From NCBI GenBank assembly GCA_000155435.1, contig DS990261.1:797987-861986 (forward strand): a stretch of 64,000 nucleotides of DNA, given 5' to 3'. The notes under the pieces are model-generated. The model had not been told where the DNA came from, did not search any database, and saw nothing but the letters and a program-made list of their open reading frames with translations. A program made the position numbers and the translations under genes. Position 1 is the stretch's first letter, and the number at the start of each line of letters is the position of its first letter. This DNA is from Clostridiales bacterium 1_7_47FAA. Lineage in GTDB: Bacteria; Bacillota; Clostridia; Lachnospirales; Lachnospiraceae. Positions 21,383 to 30,705 of this stretch are shown in pieces.

Positions 21383-22137
21383 GACGACCGGCAGCTTTAA
21401 TAACGGGGGCGGCAAAGGGGATAGGAAAACAGATTGCCATTACCCTGGCTGAAAAAGGTTATGACATAGCGGTGAATTACCATACGGACCCGCAGGCGGC
21501 AAAGGAAGTCTGCCGCGAGGCGGAGTCCTTTGGGGCCAGGACGCTGGCTATTTTTGCGGATATGTCAAAGGTTACGGACATAAAGGCGATGCACGGCCAG
21601 GCAGATGAGACCTTTGGAGGAGTTGACCTGGTGGTGAACAACGCGGGAATCAGCAGCGAGGTGTATTTCCTGGATGCAGAGGAAAAGGATTTTGACAGGA
21701 TGACGGCGATTGACTGGAAAGGGCTGTACTTCAGCTCCCAGGAAGCGGCTAAAAACATGATAGCCCGCGGGATTCAGGGAGTAATCATCAATATCTCCTC
21801 CAATCAGACGGATGGGTGCTGGCCAAGGGCCACCATCTATGGGCCTACCAAGGCGGCGGTATCAAAGTTTACGAAAAATGCCGCCATGGAGCTGGCCGGA
21901 TACGGTATACGGATGGCTGCGGTAGCCCCGGGTTATACGGATGTGGGCTGGGAGCCGGATGATATACGGTGGGAGGCTGCAAAACGCCTGCCTTTTGGAC
22001 GGTTTGCATCCACAAGGGAGATAGCCGAGGCCGTGGCATATCTGGCCTCCGGACACGCGGCATACATAACAGGCACCACCCTTACCATTGACGGAGGGGC
22101 AACGTTACCGGTGGTAGCGGCCAATGATTTCACATGA
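21379..22137 (+). CDS. SDR-family sugar or sugar-acid dehydrogenase
   Basis: 252-residue classical short-chain dehydrogenase/reductase. Rossmann motif TGAAKGIGKQIA at about residues 10-21, NNAG at about 87-90, catalytic Ser in INISS (about 139), YGPTK (Tyr about 153, Lys about 157), and the C-terminal YLASGHAAYITGTTLTIDGG. An in-frame TTG at 21355 is rejected in favour of the ATG at 21379, which overlaps the previous stop. Annotations often call this 3-oxoacyl-ACP reductase, but the lactonase and dehydratase neighbours point to oxidation of an aldose to its lactone. Confidence 0.88.
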   Translation: MRRPAALITGAAKGIGKQIAITLAEKGYDIAVNYHTDPQAAKEVCREAESFGARTLAIFADMSKVTDIKAMHGQADETFGGVDLVVNNAGISSEVYFLDAEEKDFDRMTAIDWKGLYFSSQEAAKNMIARGIQGVIINISSNQTDGCWPRATIYGPTKAAVSKFTKNAAMELAGYGIRMAAVAPGYTDVGWEPDDIRWEAAKRLPFGRFASTREIAEAVAYLASGHAAYITGTTLTIDGGATLPVVAANDFT

Positions 22138-22146
22138 GGTTGAAGA

Positions 22147-23817
22147 ATGGAAGATGAACGTTATTACAACAGATTATTAAAGGGGGACCAGGGGGCTTTG
22201 AAGCGCGCGCTCTATAAATCCATGGGATTTACGGACGAGGCCTTGCAAAAACCGCTGATAGCGGTTGTGAATTCCTACACCAATGCAACGCCGGGCCACT
22301 ATAACCTGAACCAGCTGTGCGGACAGGTACAAAAGGGGATAGAGGCCGCAGGTGGGACTGCAATGGTGTTCGGCACCATCGCACCTTGTGACGGGATTGC
22401 GGAAGGTCATGACGGGATGCGTTATGTGCTGCCTTCCAGGGATCTGATAGCCTCCTCCGTGGAGTGTATGGTGAGGGCCCACCGGTTTGACGGCATGGTC
22501 CTGCTTGGCTCCTGTGATAAGATCGTGCCGGGTATGCTGATGGCTGCGGCCAGAATCAATATCCCGTCCGTGTTCCTTAATGGGGGACCGATGTATCCGG
22601 CTGTTTATAAGGAAAAGCATTATGATGGGAATATCGTGACCGAGGCGGTTGGATGGAAACAGCGGGGCGAAATCACCCAGGAGGAATTTGAGTACATAGA
22701 AAATATCGCGGAGCCATGCGCCGGTTCCTGCGCAATGCTGGGCACGGCCAACACCATGGGATGCCTTGCGGAAGTGATGGGTATGTCCCTGCCTGGCAGC
22801 GGCACTGTCCCGGCAGTCCTGTCCCGGCGTCTTTCCCTGGCCTATGAGTCAGGACGCGCGGTCATGGAACTTGTGCACAGGGGAATCCGTGCCAGGGACA
22901 TACTCACAAAGGAGGCTTTTTATAACGGCATCACAGCTCTTATGGGCATGGGCGGTTCCACCAACGCCATCATGCATCTGCAGGCCATATACAAGGAGGC
23001 CGGGCTGGGCAGCCTGCCCCTGACCGTATTTGACGGATTCAGCAGGAAGGTTCCTCAGGTTGCGTCCATATACCCTGCCTCACCTTATGACATGGTGGAT
23101 TTTTATGAGGCGGGAGGCGTCCCGGCGTTGTTAAAAGAGCTTCAGGAGTTCCTGCATGAGGGGGCATTGACGGTATCCGGGAAAACAGTGGGGGAAATCC
23201 TTGCAGGGACCCAGCCTGCCAGCAGAAGGGAAGTAATCAGGACAGCATCCCATCCGTTTAACAGCAATGGAGGGGTGGCAATCCTGACGGGAAACCTGGC
23301 GCCCCTTGGAAGTGTGGTGAAGCCGGCGGCAATCCCCTCCCACATGATGCATTTTGAAGGCCGGGCCAGGGTGTTTGCAAGCGAGCAGGAGGCCATTGAC
23401 GGAATCCTGTCCGGCGATGTAAGGGAACAGTCCGTGGTAGTGCTCAGATATGAGGGACCGAAGGGCGGGCCGGGTATGCCGGAAATGTACCGTCCTATGA
23501 AATGCCTGGAGGGGATGGGGCTTTCAGGAAGCTGCGCCCTGATTACCGATGGCCGTTTCTCGGGTTCCAACCGCGGATGCTTTGTGGGACATATATCACC
23601 GGAAGCGTTTGAGGGCGGCCTGCTGGCCGTTGTTGAGGACGGGGACCGCATCATTATGGATATACCGGACAGGAAACTGACGCTGGACGTAACCGAAGGG
23701 GAACTGCGTGAGCGGATGGCACGGTGGAGCGTGCCGGAGAAACAGATAGAACCAGGATACCTGGAAACATACAGGAAAATCAGCAGATCAGCAGCCCAGG
23801 GGGCTGTGGTGGAATGA
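22147..23817 (+). CDS. IlvD/Edd-family dehydratase, probably a sugar-acid dehydratase
   Basis: 556-residue Fe-S dehydratase. Cluster cysteines are placed as in the family: [16 protein letters not shown] (about 82), [13 protein letters not shown] (about 121), and [16 protein letters not shown] (about 195-199). The C-terminal [24 protein letters not shown] carries the catalytic Ser region. The family covers IlvD (branched-chain synthesis), Edd, and aldonate dehydratases producing 2-keto-3-deoxy acids. No ilv gene is nearby, while a lactonase, an SDR and an RraA-type aldolase surround it, so an aldonate dehydratase is the better call; substrate unproven. Confidence 0.88.
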   Translation: MEDERYYNRLLKGDQGALKRALYKSMGFTDEALQKPLIAVVNSYTNATPGHYNLNQLCGQVQKGIEAAGGTAMVFGTIAPCDGIAEGHDGMRYVLPSRDLIASSVECMVRAHRFDGMVLLGSCDKIVPGMLMAAARINIPSVFLNGGPMYPAVYKEKHYDGNIVTEAVGWKQRGEITQEEFEYIENIAEPCAGSCAMLGTANTMGCLAEVMGMSLPGSGTVPAVLSRRLSLAYESGRAVMELVHRGIRARDILTKEAFYNGITALMGMGGSTNAIMHLQAIYKEAGLGSLPLTVFDGFSRKVPQVASIYPASPYDMVDFYEAGGVPALLKELQEFLHEGALTVSGKTVGEILAGTQPASRREVIRTASHPFNSNGGVAILTGNLAPLGSVVKPAAIPSHMMHFEGRARVFASEQEAIDGILSGDVREQSVVVLRYEGPKGGPGMPEMYRPMKCLEGMGLSGSCALITDGRFSGSNRGCFVGHISPEAFEGGLLAVVEDGDRIIMDIPDRKLTLDVTEGELRERMARWSVPEKQIEPGYLETYRKISRSAAQGAVVE

Positions 23818-23828
23818 GGAGGATGCAG

Positions 23829-24515
23829 ATGCAGTGGTCGGATGACAAGGAATTATTTGGGAAAATGAGGGAAGTGTTGTATTCAGCCGTCATAGGGGAT
23901 ATATTGGATAAGATGCATTATTACCATCAATTCCTTCCGTGGAGGATACAGCCCCTGGATAAGGGCATGGTGGTGGCCGGAAGGGCCATGACCGTCCTGG
24001 AGGCAGATGCCTTTGAGGACGTATCGGATTCCCATAATCCGGTGATGAACAAGCCGTTTGGGTTGATGCTGGAAGCTTTGGATGATATAAAAGAGGATGA
24101 GGTGTACATATGCACGGGCGCTTCCCCGGATTACGCATTGGTGGGGGAACTGATGTGTACCCGCATGCAGATCCTGGGTGCGGCGGGAGCTGTGGTAAAT
24201 GGGTTCCACCGGGATACAAAAGGAATTGAGGAATTAGGCTTTCCGTGTTTTTCCTACGGAAGATATGCGCAGGACCAGGCGCCCAGGGGCAAGGTGATTG
24301 ACTACAGGGTGCCCATTGAGATAGAAGGGGTACGGATCCGCCCGGGGGATATCATATTCGGGGACATGGACGGGGTGGTGGTCATTCCCAGGGAAATTGA
24401 AGGGGAGGTAATCCGGCAATCCTATGAAAAAGCCACGGGCGAGAAGACCGTGGGGGAAGCCATTAAGAAGGGGATGCCTGCCAAGGAAGCCTTTGAGACG
24501 TACGGAATCATGTAA
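23829..24515 (+). CDS. RraA-family aldolase, second copy
   Basis: 228 residues, same family as the gene at 3462 but only distantly alike. The Arg-Asp catalytic pair is retained in VVNGFHRDTKGI (R128, D129), and VGELMCTRMQILGA (about 105-118) matches the family substrate loop. GDIIFGDMDGVVVIP (about 175) is the typical C-terminal strand. The start was chosen by GAGGAGG at 23816-23822, 6 bases before the ATG at 23829; ATGs at 23814 and 23823 fit worse. In this operon it could split a 2-keto-3-deoxy-aldonate into pyruvate and an aldehyde, a step usually done by HpcH- or DHDPS-type aldolases. Confidence 0.83.
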   Translation: MQWSDDKELFGKMREVLYSAVIGDILDKMHYYHQFLPWRIQPLDKGMVVAGRAMTVLEADAFEDVSDSHNPVMNKPFGLMLEALDDIKEDEVYICTGASPDYALVGELMCTRMQILGAAGAVVNGFHRDTKGIEELGFPCFSYGRYAQDQAPRGKVIDYRVPIEIEGVRIRPGDIIFGDMDGVVVIPREIEGEVIRQSYEKATGEKTVGEAIKKGMPAKEAFETYGIM

Positions 24516-24540
24516 AAAACAGGATGGAGAGGGATAAAAA

Positions 24541-26007
24541 ATGGAGAATAAAAAAAGGGAAATACGCACAGCTACCAACGGACAGGCAGTATGTGTGGTT
24601 GTATTGATTCTTGCATCATTAATAATTGGATTTACAGTCCTGAAGGTTGATGGTATCATCATGTTAACCGTGGCAGCCGTCATAGCGGGCCTGTTTGCAC
24701 TTTATCTGGGATATTCCTGGGATGACATTACGGGGGCGGTATCAAAGAAGATAGCGGAAGCCATGCCCGCCATATTGATCCTGCTCAGCATCGGGCTTTT
24801 GGTAGGGACCTGGATGGCAGGAGGCGTCATTCCGGCCATGATTTACTATGGACTTAAGATTGTAAACCCTAACTTCCTCCTTTTGACCGCATTCTGGGTC
24901 AGTGTGTTCATTTCCATTGCCACAGGCACATCGTGGGGAACCGTGGGAACCATCGGCGTGGCCCTGATCGGAGTGGGAGTGGGGCTGGGTGTGCCTCTTC
25001 CCATGGTTGCAGGAGCGGTTATCTCAGGCGCATACTTCGGGGATAAGATGTCACCTCTGTCAGATACCACGAACATGTCCGCATTAGCTGCAAAGGCTAA
25101 CCTTTATGACCATATTAAGCAGATGTTTGTCACAACCATACCGGCCATGATCATAGCCTGCGTTGCGTTTACAGTCATGGGACTCCAGTTTAAATCCAGT
25201 ACCATTGATTCAGAGATATATACCAACATGCTCAGGGACCTGTCTGCCAATTTCCGTTTCAGCCCGTTCCTTGTACTTCCGCCAGTCCTTGTCATCGGCG
25301 GCGCAATCCTTAAGAAGCCCACTGTTCCGGTGTTGATCCTGTCCTCGGCAGTGGCCATGGTGCTGGGACTGACCATCCAGGGGTTTGGTCATGACATTGT
25401 ATTCACGGCAGCTAAATCCGGTTTTTCTGCGGCGGCTGCATTTCCGGGAAAGGAGCTGTCAGGGGAAATCCTTACCCTGCTCAACCGCGGCGGCGCTGCC
25501 TCTATGTTCGAGGGCGTCATCTATGTCATCATAGCCTTTACCTTTGGCGGGATCATCCAGCTGACCAACTGCCTGGAAATCGCCCTTAAGCATGTCATGA
25601 AACCCTTGAAGACCATTACCTCCGTGGTGAATGCGGCCGGTTTTTCGGCTGCCGCCATTGTAGCCATTGCGCAGAACTCCTACATTTCCTATTTCCTGGT
25701 AGCGGACATATTCGGAAAGAAGTTCGAGGAACTGGATCTGAAGGAACAGAACCTGTCAAGGGTACTGGAGGATTTCGTGACAGTGACGGAAGGTATCATG
25801 CCGTGGACCATATCCGGTATCTATATGGCTACCACTTTGGGGGTTGCAACCATTGATTACCTGCCATTCTCTATATTTAACTGGTCCTGTACCCTGATGT
25901 CAATCTTCTATGCATGTACCTATAAGAGTATCGGGAAGTTTGCATTTTCCTATAAGACAGGAAAAAGGGCAGGGATAGATGACAGGAAAGCGGCAGCACA
26001 ATCATAA
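24541..26007 (+). CDS. NhaC-family Na+/H+ antiporter-type transporter
   Basis: 488-residue membrane protein with about eleven to twelve hydrophobic segments. The NhaC family signature is clear: ATGTSWGTVGTIGVALIGVG (about 121-140) and the adjacent SGAYFGDKMSPLSDTTNMSA (about 161-180), holding the conserved Asp residues. The family includes true Na+/H+ antiporters and malate/lactate exchangers (MleN). Placed 25 bases after the RraA-type aldolase gene, it could export a pathway acid or balance Na+ (inference). Confidence 0.88.
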   Translation: MENKKREIRTATNGQAVCVVVLILASLIIGFTVLKVDGIIMLTVAAVIAGLFALYLGYSWDDITGAVSKKIAEAMPAILILLSIGLLVGTWMAGGVIPAMIYYGLKIVNPNFLLLTAFWVSVFISIATGTSWGTVGTIGVALIGVGVGLGVPLPMVAGAVISGAYFGDKMSPLSDTTNMSALAAKANLYDHIKQMFVTTIPAMIIACVAFTVMGLQFKSSTIDSEIYTNMLRDLSANFRFSPFLVLPPVLVIGGAILKKPTVPVLILSSAVAMVLGLTIQGFGHDIVFTAAKSGFSAAAAFPGKELSGEILTLLNRGGAASMFEGVIYVIIAFTFGGIIQLTNCLEIALKHVMKPLKTITSVVNAAGFSAAAIVAIAQNSYISYFLVADIFGKKFEELDLKEQNLSRVLEDFVTVTEGIMPWTISGIYMATTLGVATIDYLPFSIFNWSCTLMSIFYACTYKSIGKFAFSYKTGKRAGIDDRKAAAQS

Positions 26008-26048
26008 GACCACGGATGTTATTCAGAGGAGAAGAAAGGAAGCAGATC

Positions 26049-27236
26049 ATGAAACATGTAAATGGAAATGAATGGAAGGATGCGGCCATATGCCAGCACT
26101 ATTTTGAGGATAACAGCAACTACTATGGGGCGGTCACGCCGCCGATCGTGCAGACCACGCTGTTTACATTCGATACATTTGACGCATTCATTGAAGCAAG
26201 CAACCATGAAAGGGAGAACCATCTGTACTGCCGCGGGGTGAATCCCACTACAGAAATCCTGGAGAAGAAACTGGCCAAACTGGAATGCGGGGAACGGGCA
26301 AAGGTGTTCGGTTCCGGAATGGGGGCCATATCAGCCACATTATTTACCCTTTTGGAGGCAGGCGACCACATCCTGCTGGTGAACAATGTATATGGACCGG
26401 CGACCATTTATTCGAAGACCCTGGAAAAGTTCCATGTGGAATGTACGAATGTGTTTGTCCAGGATGCCGGGGAAATAGAACAGTATGTGAAACCGAATAC
26501 AAAGATCATTTATTATGAAAGCCCATCCACCCAGATGATGTACATGCTGGACATCGATACGATAGTGGATATTGCGCGGCGCCATGACATCCTTACCATG
26601 ACGGATAATACATGGTCAACCCCGTTTTACCAGAAACCGCTTACCCATGGGGTGGATATCGTAATCCATTCCTGCACAAAGTACATTGGCGGACACAGCG
26701 ATGTAATGGCCGGGGCTGTCATATCAAGGCATGAGATCGTGGACCGGATATTTGAGATAGGGCACCAGTTTAGCGGCGCGGCCATCGGTCCTTTCGAAGC
26801 CTGGCTGCTGATCAGGGGACTGCGTTCCCTGGAGGCGCGTCTGGAACACCAGGCCCGTACCACACAGGCCGTAGTGGAAATGCTTAAGGACCATCCCATG
26901 GTCAAGACTGTGAACCATCCCCTCTGTTTTACCGGAAAACAGAAGGAACTGGCAGACAGGTACCTGACAGGGTATACTAGCCTGCTGTCCATAGACCTTC
27001 ACACAGATGCCTTTGAGGATGTGAGGACAGTGGCGGATGCATGTGGGATATTCCAGATCGGGGTCAGCTGGGGCGGATTTGAGAGCCTGATCCTGCCCCA
27101 GAACCATGGCGATAATGAGGCGTATCTGAAGGAGGCCCACATCCCTGGCGGATTGATCCGCCTGTATCTGGGGATGGAACCGGCAGAGGACCTGGTAAGC
27201 GACCTGAAACAGGCGCTGGATAAAATCATGAAATAA
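26049..27236 (+). CDS. PLP-dependent trans-sulfuration enzyme family (Cys/Met metabolism)
   Basis: 395-residue fold-type I PLP enzyme of the cystathionine gamma-synthase / beta-lyase / methionine gamma-lyase family. The PLP Lys is in HSCTKYIGGHSDVMAG (K211), PLP ring stacking and phosphate motifs are YESPSTQMM and FGSGMGAISATLF, and TDNTW (about 185-189) has the Asp binding the pyridine nitrogen. The upstream ATG at 26016 has no ribosome binding site; GAAAGGAAG favours the ATG at 26049. Which lyase it is cannot be settled here; no cysteine or methionine synthesis genes are near, so a catabolic lyase is likelier. Confidence 0.88.
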   Translation: MKHVNGNEWKDAAICQHYFEDNSNYYGAVTPPIVQTTLFTFDTFDAFIEASNHERENHLYCRGVNPTTEILEKKLAKLECGERAKVFGSGMGAISATLFTLLEAGDHILLVNNVYGPATIYSKTLEKFHVECTNVFVQDAGEIEQYVKPNTKIIYYESPSTQMMYMLDIDTIVDIARRHDILTMTDNTWSTPFYQKPLTHGVDIVIHSCTKYIGGHSDVMAGAVISRHEIVDRIFEIGHQFSGAAIGPFEAWLLIRGLRSLEARLEHQARTTQAVVEMLKDHPMVKTVNHPLCFTGKQKELADRYLTGYTSLLSIDLHTDAFEDVRTVADACGIFQIGVSWGGFESLILPQNHGDNEAYLKEAHIPGGLIRLYLGMEPAEDLVSDLKQALDKIMK

Positions 27237-27318
27237 ATCTTGGATGTGTTCCTGGAGGCAGGAGGCGCGGGCAGGTTGCCGTGCCTCCTGCCTGTGGTGG
27301 CAGAAAGGAGATGGAAGG

Positions 27319-28182
27319 ATGCGTATGGAACGGGCGGAACTGATGGAGCTGATGCAGGACAGGGATTATAGGACGGACATCTATAAGGTGGGTGTATTCC
27401 GTTTTCCATCCAGCTATAAGTTCGAGCGCCATGAACACGAGGAAATTGAAATTAATTATGTGGCCGCGGGCTGCTGCCTTATGGGGATTGGGGATGAGTT
27501 CGTGCCCATGAAAAAAGGGGAATGCATCATCATTTACCGCCATACGCCCCATTCCTTCATGGTGAACCTGAAGCAGAGCTGCCGTCTGACACAGCTGGAG
27601 ATGAAGATACAGGTTCCTGCCAGGCAATATGAAAACCGGTTTTTGGATGAACTGGGGGGAAGACGGCAGTACAGGAAATGCTCCAACTGCGAGTCCATCT
27701 GCGATTATATAGAAATGATCTGCAGACACAAAAATGCCGCACATCCGGATGGGGCGGGCCTTTTGCAGATGGATCTGCAGCTGGCCGCGCTGTATGTATC
27801 CCTGTCGGAAAAGTATAAGGAAGAGGACCGGTATGTACCAAGAAAGAACGACAGGTTTGGGCAGATTGTACAGTATATCAATGATAATTTCACGGAAGTA
27901 ATAGACATGGAGCGGCTCAGCGTGGATTACGGAATCAGTTCCCGGTATATAAGGAAGCGGTTCCAGGAGGAGATCGGGATGAACAGTTCCCAGTACATCA
28001 ACACATTGCGGGTTAATAAGGCAAAGGAATTACTGTGGAATTTCAATCTGAGCATAACGGATATAGCAAGCCTGACAGGATTCGGCAATTCCCAATACTT
28101 TTGCAGGATTTTTAAAAGCTTCACCAACCTGACACCGGTAGGATACCGGAAGCTTTGGTCCGGGGATGGGAAGCGGAAGTAG
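27319..28182 (+). CDS. AraC-family transcriptional regulator
   Basis: 287 residues. An N-terminal cupin-like domain (about 20-100; FERHEHEEIEINYVAAG is the metal-type cupin strand) precedes two AraC HTH motifs at about 190-285 (IDMERLSVDYGISSRYIRKR and ITDIASLTGFGNSQYFCRIF). A longer frame opens at 27244, but AAGGAG at 27305-27310 is spaced for the ATG at 27319. It ends the run of same-strand genes starting at the lactonase and may control them. A terminator follows. Confidence 0.87.
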   Translation: MRMERAELMELMQDRDYRTDIYKVGVFRFPSSYKFERHEHEEIEINYVAAGCCLMGIGDEFVPMKKGECIIIYRHTPHSFMVNLKQSCRLTQLEMKIQVPARQYENRFLDELGGRRQYRKCSNCESICDYIEMICRHKNAAHPDGAGLLQMDLQLAALYVSLSEKYKEEDRYVPRKNDRFGQIVQYINDNFTEVIDMERLSVDYGISSRYIRKRFQEEIGMNSSQYINTLRVNKAKELLWNFNLSITDIASLTGFGNSQYFCRIFKSFTNLTPVGYRKLWSGDGKRK

Positions 28183-28241
28183 GATTTAGGCACGTGGGAC
28201 CGTGTAAAATTAAAGACGGGATGGATATGGCCTGATAGAAA

Positions 28242-28281
28242 GACGGTGGGAGCATGGACGGACATGCCCTCACCGTTTTTT
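28242..28281 (+). terminator. Terminator after the AraC gene
   Basis: ACGGTG...GCATG pairs with CATGC...CACCGT (28243-28256 with 28263-28276, two mismatches), followed by a T run to 28281. Confidence 0.7.
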
Positions 28282-28340
28282 ATAACCGGACCGCCCCTAT
28301 TGCCCCATTGTCCTGTACCATATATATCCTTGTAACCTGA

Positions 28341-28474
28341 TTGCGTTTTGCAAAAATATAAGGTATAATGGAAAAAACATTTAATGAGCAGGACTATACC
28401 TGAACGAACGTGAAAAGTAAATCCATATACCTGCTGGTCTCTCCGGAATGGGAGACCTTTCGGCTATCCTGCTC
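28341..28474 (+). promoter_or_regulatory. Promoter and structured leader of the GGDEF/EAL gene
   Basis: TTGCGT (28341-28346), 17 bases, TATAAT (28364-28369) give a leader of about 250 bases. GAGCAGGA (28386-28393) is exactly complementary to TCCTGCTC (28467-28474), enclosing an inner hairpin GGTCTC/GAGACC (28436-28441 with 28452-28457). This three-way-like layout resembles a regulatory RNA, but the bases do not match the c-di-GMP-I, c-di-GMP-II or other riboswitch consensus sequences I know. Confidence 0.5.
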
Positions 28475-28625
28475 CTGTATGCGGGGGATGCGGAAACAGG
28501 ATGCGTGCATGGGATGAAAACGGGAAAAATCGTGGGATAAGCCGGTTTATATAAGCTGAAAGATAAAAGTACAGCCTTGGGGGATTGCGGGGAAGGACAC
28601 TGCAAAAGGCTGATGGGGGTTGAAT

Positions 28626-30476
28626 ATGAAACGTTTTTTGAAAAGTGGACTGGTTGTCCTGTTCCTGCTGCTTATGCTGTTTGGTGGAATGACCCTGCAT
28701 ACGGTGTCGCAGTCCCAGCATTACAGCCGGCTGGTTAATTATGTGGGGATTGTACGGGGAGCCACCCAGCGCCTGGTGAAGCTGGAGCTGATGGACCAGC
28801 CGAGTGAACCGCTTATTGAATACCTGGACGGAATCCTTAAGGAACTGGAAACAGGGGACGGTGAGTATGGGCTGCCCCTTCCAAAAGACAGCAATTATCA
28901 GCAGAAGCTGGCTGGACTTAGCGCTATGTGGGAAGAAATGAAAGTCCAGATATCAGCTTACCGCAATGGTCTGGATGATGGGACAACCCTTCTGTCCCTG
29001 AGTGAAACCTACTTTAAGCAGGCCAACGACACGGTTTTTGCAGCGGACGAATATGCGGCAAGGTGTATCCAGGGACTGAATGTAATCTGTATCGTAATGC
29101 TTATCATCATGCTGCTTACATGGCTGTTCATCATATGGGCCTACTGGAAAAAGCTGCTGCACCTGGAGGATACCAACCAAAAGCTGAATGACCTGGCCCG
29201 CAGGGATACATTGACCGGCGTATACCAGCTGGATGCCTTCAAGGAAGAAGCCCAGCGGTATCTGGATGCTGGGCATGACGGGAAGATAGCGTTTGTCTAT
29301 ACGGATTTTTCAGATTTCAAGTACATCAACGATGTTTTCGGGTATGCGTACGGGGACAGTATCCTGAAACGGTACGGGGAAATATTAAACAGGCTGGTTG
29401 GGGAGGGGGAGCTTTGCGGACGCGTGTCAGCGGATAATTTCGTCCTTCTGCTCCGTTACCAGGACCGGGAAGAGGTGGCGGCAAGACAGCGGGAGGCGGA
29501 TACGGAAATCATCCGTTTCATGCACAGTTCCCATAACAGGCAGTCCGTGCCCACCTGCTGCGGCATCTGCTGTGTGGAGGACGTCGTGGAGGATTTGAGG
29601 ATTGACGGTTTCCTGGACCGGGCCAACTTCGCGCGCAAGACAGTGAAGAACGGAACCCATTCCAACTATGTATTTTATGATGAGAGTATACGCAACCGTC
29701 TCCGTGAGGAAAAAAATGTGGAGAGCAGTATGCTGGCCGCCCTGGAAAATCACGAATTTACCGTGTTTTACCAGCCAAAGGTAGAGCTGGGCACGGGAAA
29801 GATAGCCTGTTCTGAATCCCTGGTGCGCTGGAAGTCACAGAGCGGTTCCATCATTCCCCCGGACCGGTTCATTCCGGTGTTTGAACGTAAATATATGATT
29901 GACCGACTGGACCAGTATGTGTTTGAAGAAGTCTGCCGGTTCTTAAACGGACGGCTGAAGGCGGGCAGGCGTGTGCTTCCGGTTTCCGTCAATGTCTCAC
30001 GGCTTCAGTTTTTTGACCAGAACTTCGTGAAACGGTATGTGGAAATCCGGAACCATTACCAGATTCCCGCCGAATTGCTGGAAATCGAATTTACAGAATC
30101 CATTGCCATTGACAATACCAGCCTGCTGACCAGTATTGTGGATCAGCTGAAGCAGGCCGGGTTTTCCTGCTCCATTGATGATTTCGGCAAGGGCTATTCA
30201 TCCCTGAGCCTGTTAAAGACCTTGCCCATTGACGTGCTTAAGATTGACCGCTTTTTCTTTTCGGAAAGCAATGACCCTGAGCGGGATATGGCCGTTGTAC
30301 AGGGGATTGTTGAACTGGTCCACAAGTTCAATATACGGACAGTGGCAGAGGGCGTGGAATCCGAAAGCCAGGTGGAGATGCTGAAGCAGATTGGATGTGA
30401 CTATGTCCAGGGCTACGTATTCTACCGTCCGGTACCCCAGGCGGAGTTTGAACGGATGCTGGACGGACAGGAGTAG
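28626..30476 (+). CDS. Membrane-bound GGDEF/EAL protein, probable c-di-GMP phosphodiesterase
   Basis: 616 residues. Membrane segments at about 6-25 and 152-175 bracket an extracytoplasmic helical sensor. A GGDEF domain follows (about 190-345), whose signature is degenerate (SADNF at about 268-272), so cyclase activity is unlikely. The EAL domain (about 365-610) keeps the catalytic residues: ESL in place of EAL (E397), NVS, EFTES, the DDFG loop, LKID, AEGVES and QGY. The likely reaction is hydrolysis of c-di-GMP to pGpG, with the GGDEF part perhaps binding GTP allosterically. A TTG at 28620 is possible; ATG at 28626 is chosen. Monocistronic, between a leader with RNA structure and a terminator. 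Confidence 0.9.
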   Translation: MKRFLKSGLVVLFLLLMLFGGMTLHTVSQSQHYSRLVNYVGIVRGATQRLVKLELMDQPSEPLIEYLDGILKELETGDGEYGLPLPKDSNYQQKLAGLSAMWEEMKVQISAYRNGLDDGTTLLSLSETYFKQANDTVFAADEYAARCIQGLNVICIVMLIIMLLTWLFIIWAYWKKLLHLEDTNQKLNDLARRDTLTGVYQLDAFKEEAQRYLDAGHDGKIAFVYTDFSDFKYINDVFGYAYGDSILKRYGEILNRLVGEGELCGRVSADNFVLLLRYQDREEVAARQREADTEIIRFMHSSHNRQSVPTCCGICCVEDVVEDLRIDGFLDRANFARKTVKNGTHSNYVFYDESIRNRLREEKNVESSMLAALENHEFTVFYQPKVELGTGKIACSESLVRWKSQSGSIIPPDRFIPVFERKYMIDRLDQYVFEEVCRFLNGRLKAGRRVLPVSVNVSRLQFFDQNFVKRYVEIRNHYQIPAELLEIEFTESIAIDNTSLLTSIVDQLKQAGFSCSIDDFGKGYSSLSLLKTLPIDVLKIDRFFFSESNDPERDMAVVQGIVELVHKFNIRTVAEGVESESQVEMLKQIGCDYVQGYVFYRPVPQAEFERMLDGQE

Positions 30477-30568
30477 GCCTGGGCTGTTTCAGCCGAATTG
30501 CTTTTTATGAAGGATATGGAAAGATGAGACAGTATAAGATGCGCAGATTTTCATAGATATATAGCAGC

Positions 30569-30616
30569 AAGGCCGGAAACCCATGACGATGGATGTACCG
30601 GCCTTTTGTATTTTTA
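30569..30616 (+). terminator. Terminator after GGDEF/EAL gene
   Basis: AAGGCCGG (30569-30576) pairs with CCGGCCTT (30598-30605); a T-rich tail runs to 30616. Confidence 0.75.
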
Positions 30617-30705
30617 TTTATATGTGTATCATTTTTTACAGACAATCAGCCGCCGTCCTTTTATAATGGGGATGCAGCGTATGGGGAGGAAGTTTCAAAC
30701 AGGCC

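Noticed and set aside
21379-22137. FabG of fatty acid synthesis
   Set aside because: Context has no fab genes; SDR sequence alone cannot separate FabG from sugar dehydrogenases.
22147-23817. IlvD of branched-chain amino acid synthesis
   Set aside because: No ilvBCN or leu genes are near, while sugar-acid enzymes surround it; kept as a family-level call only.
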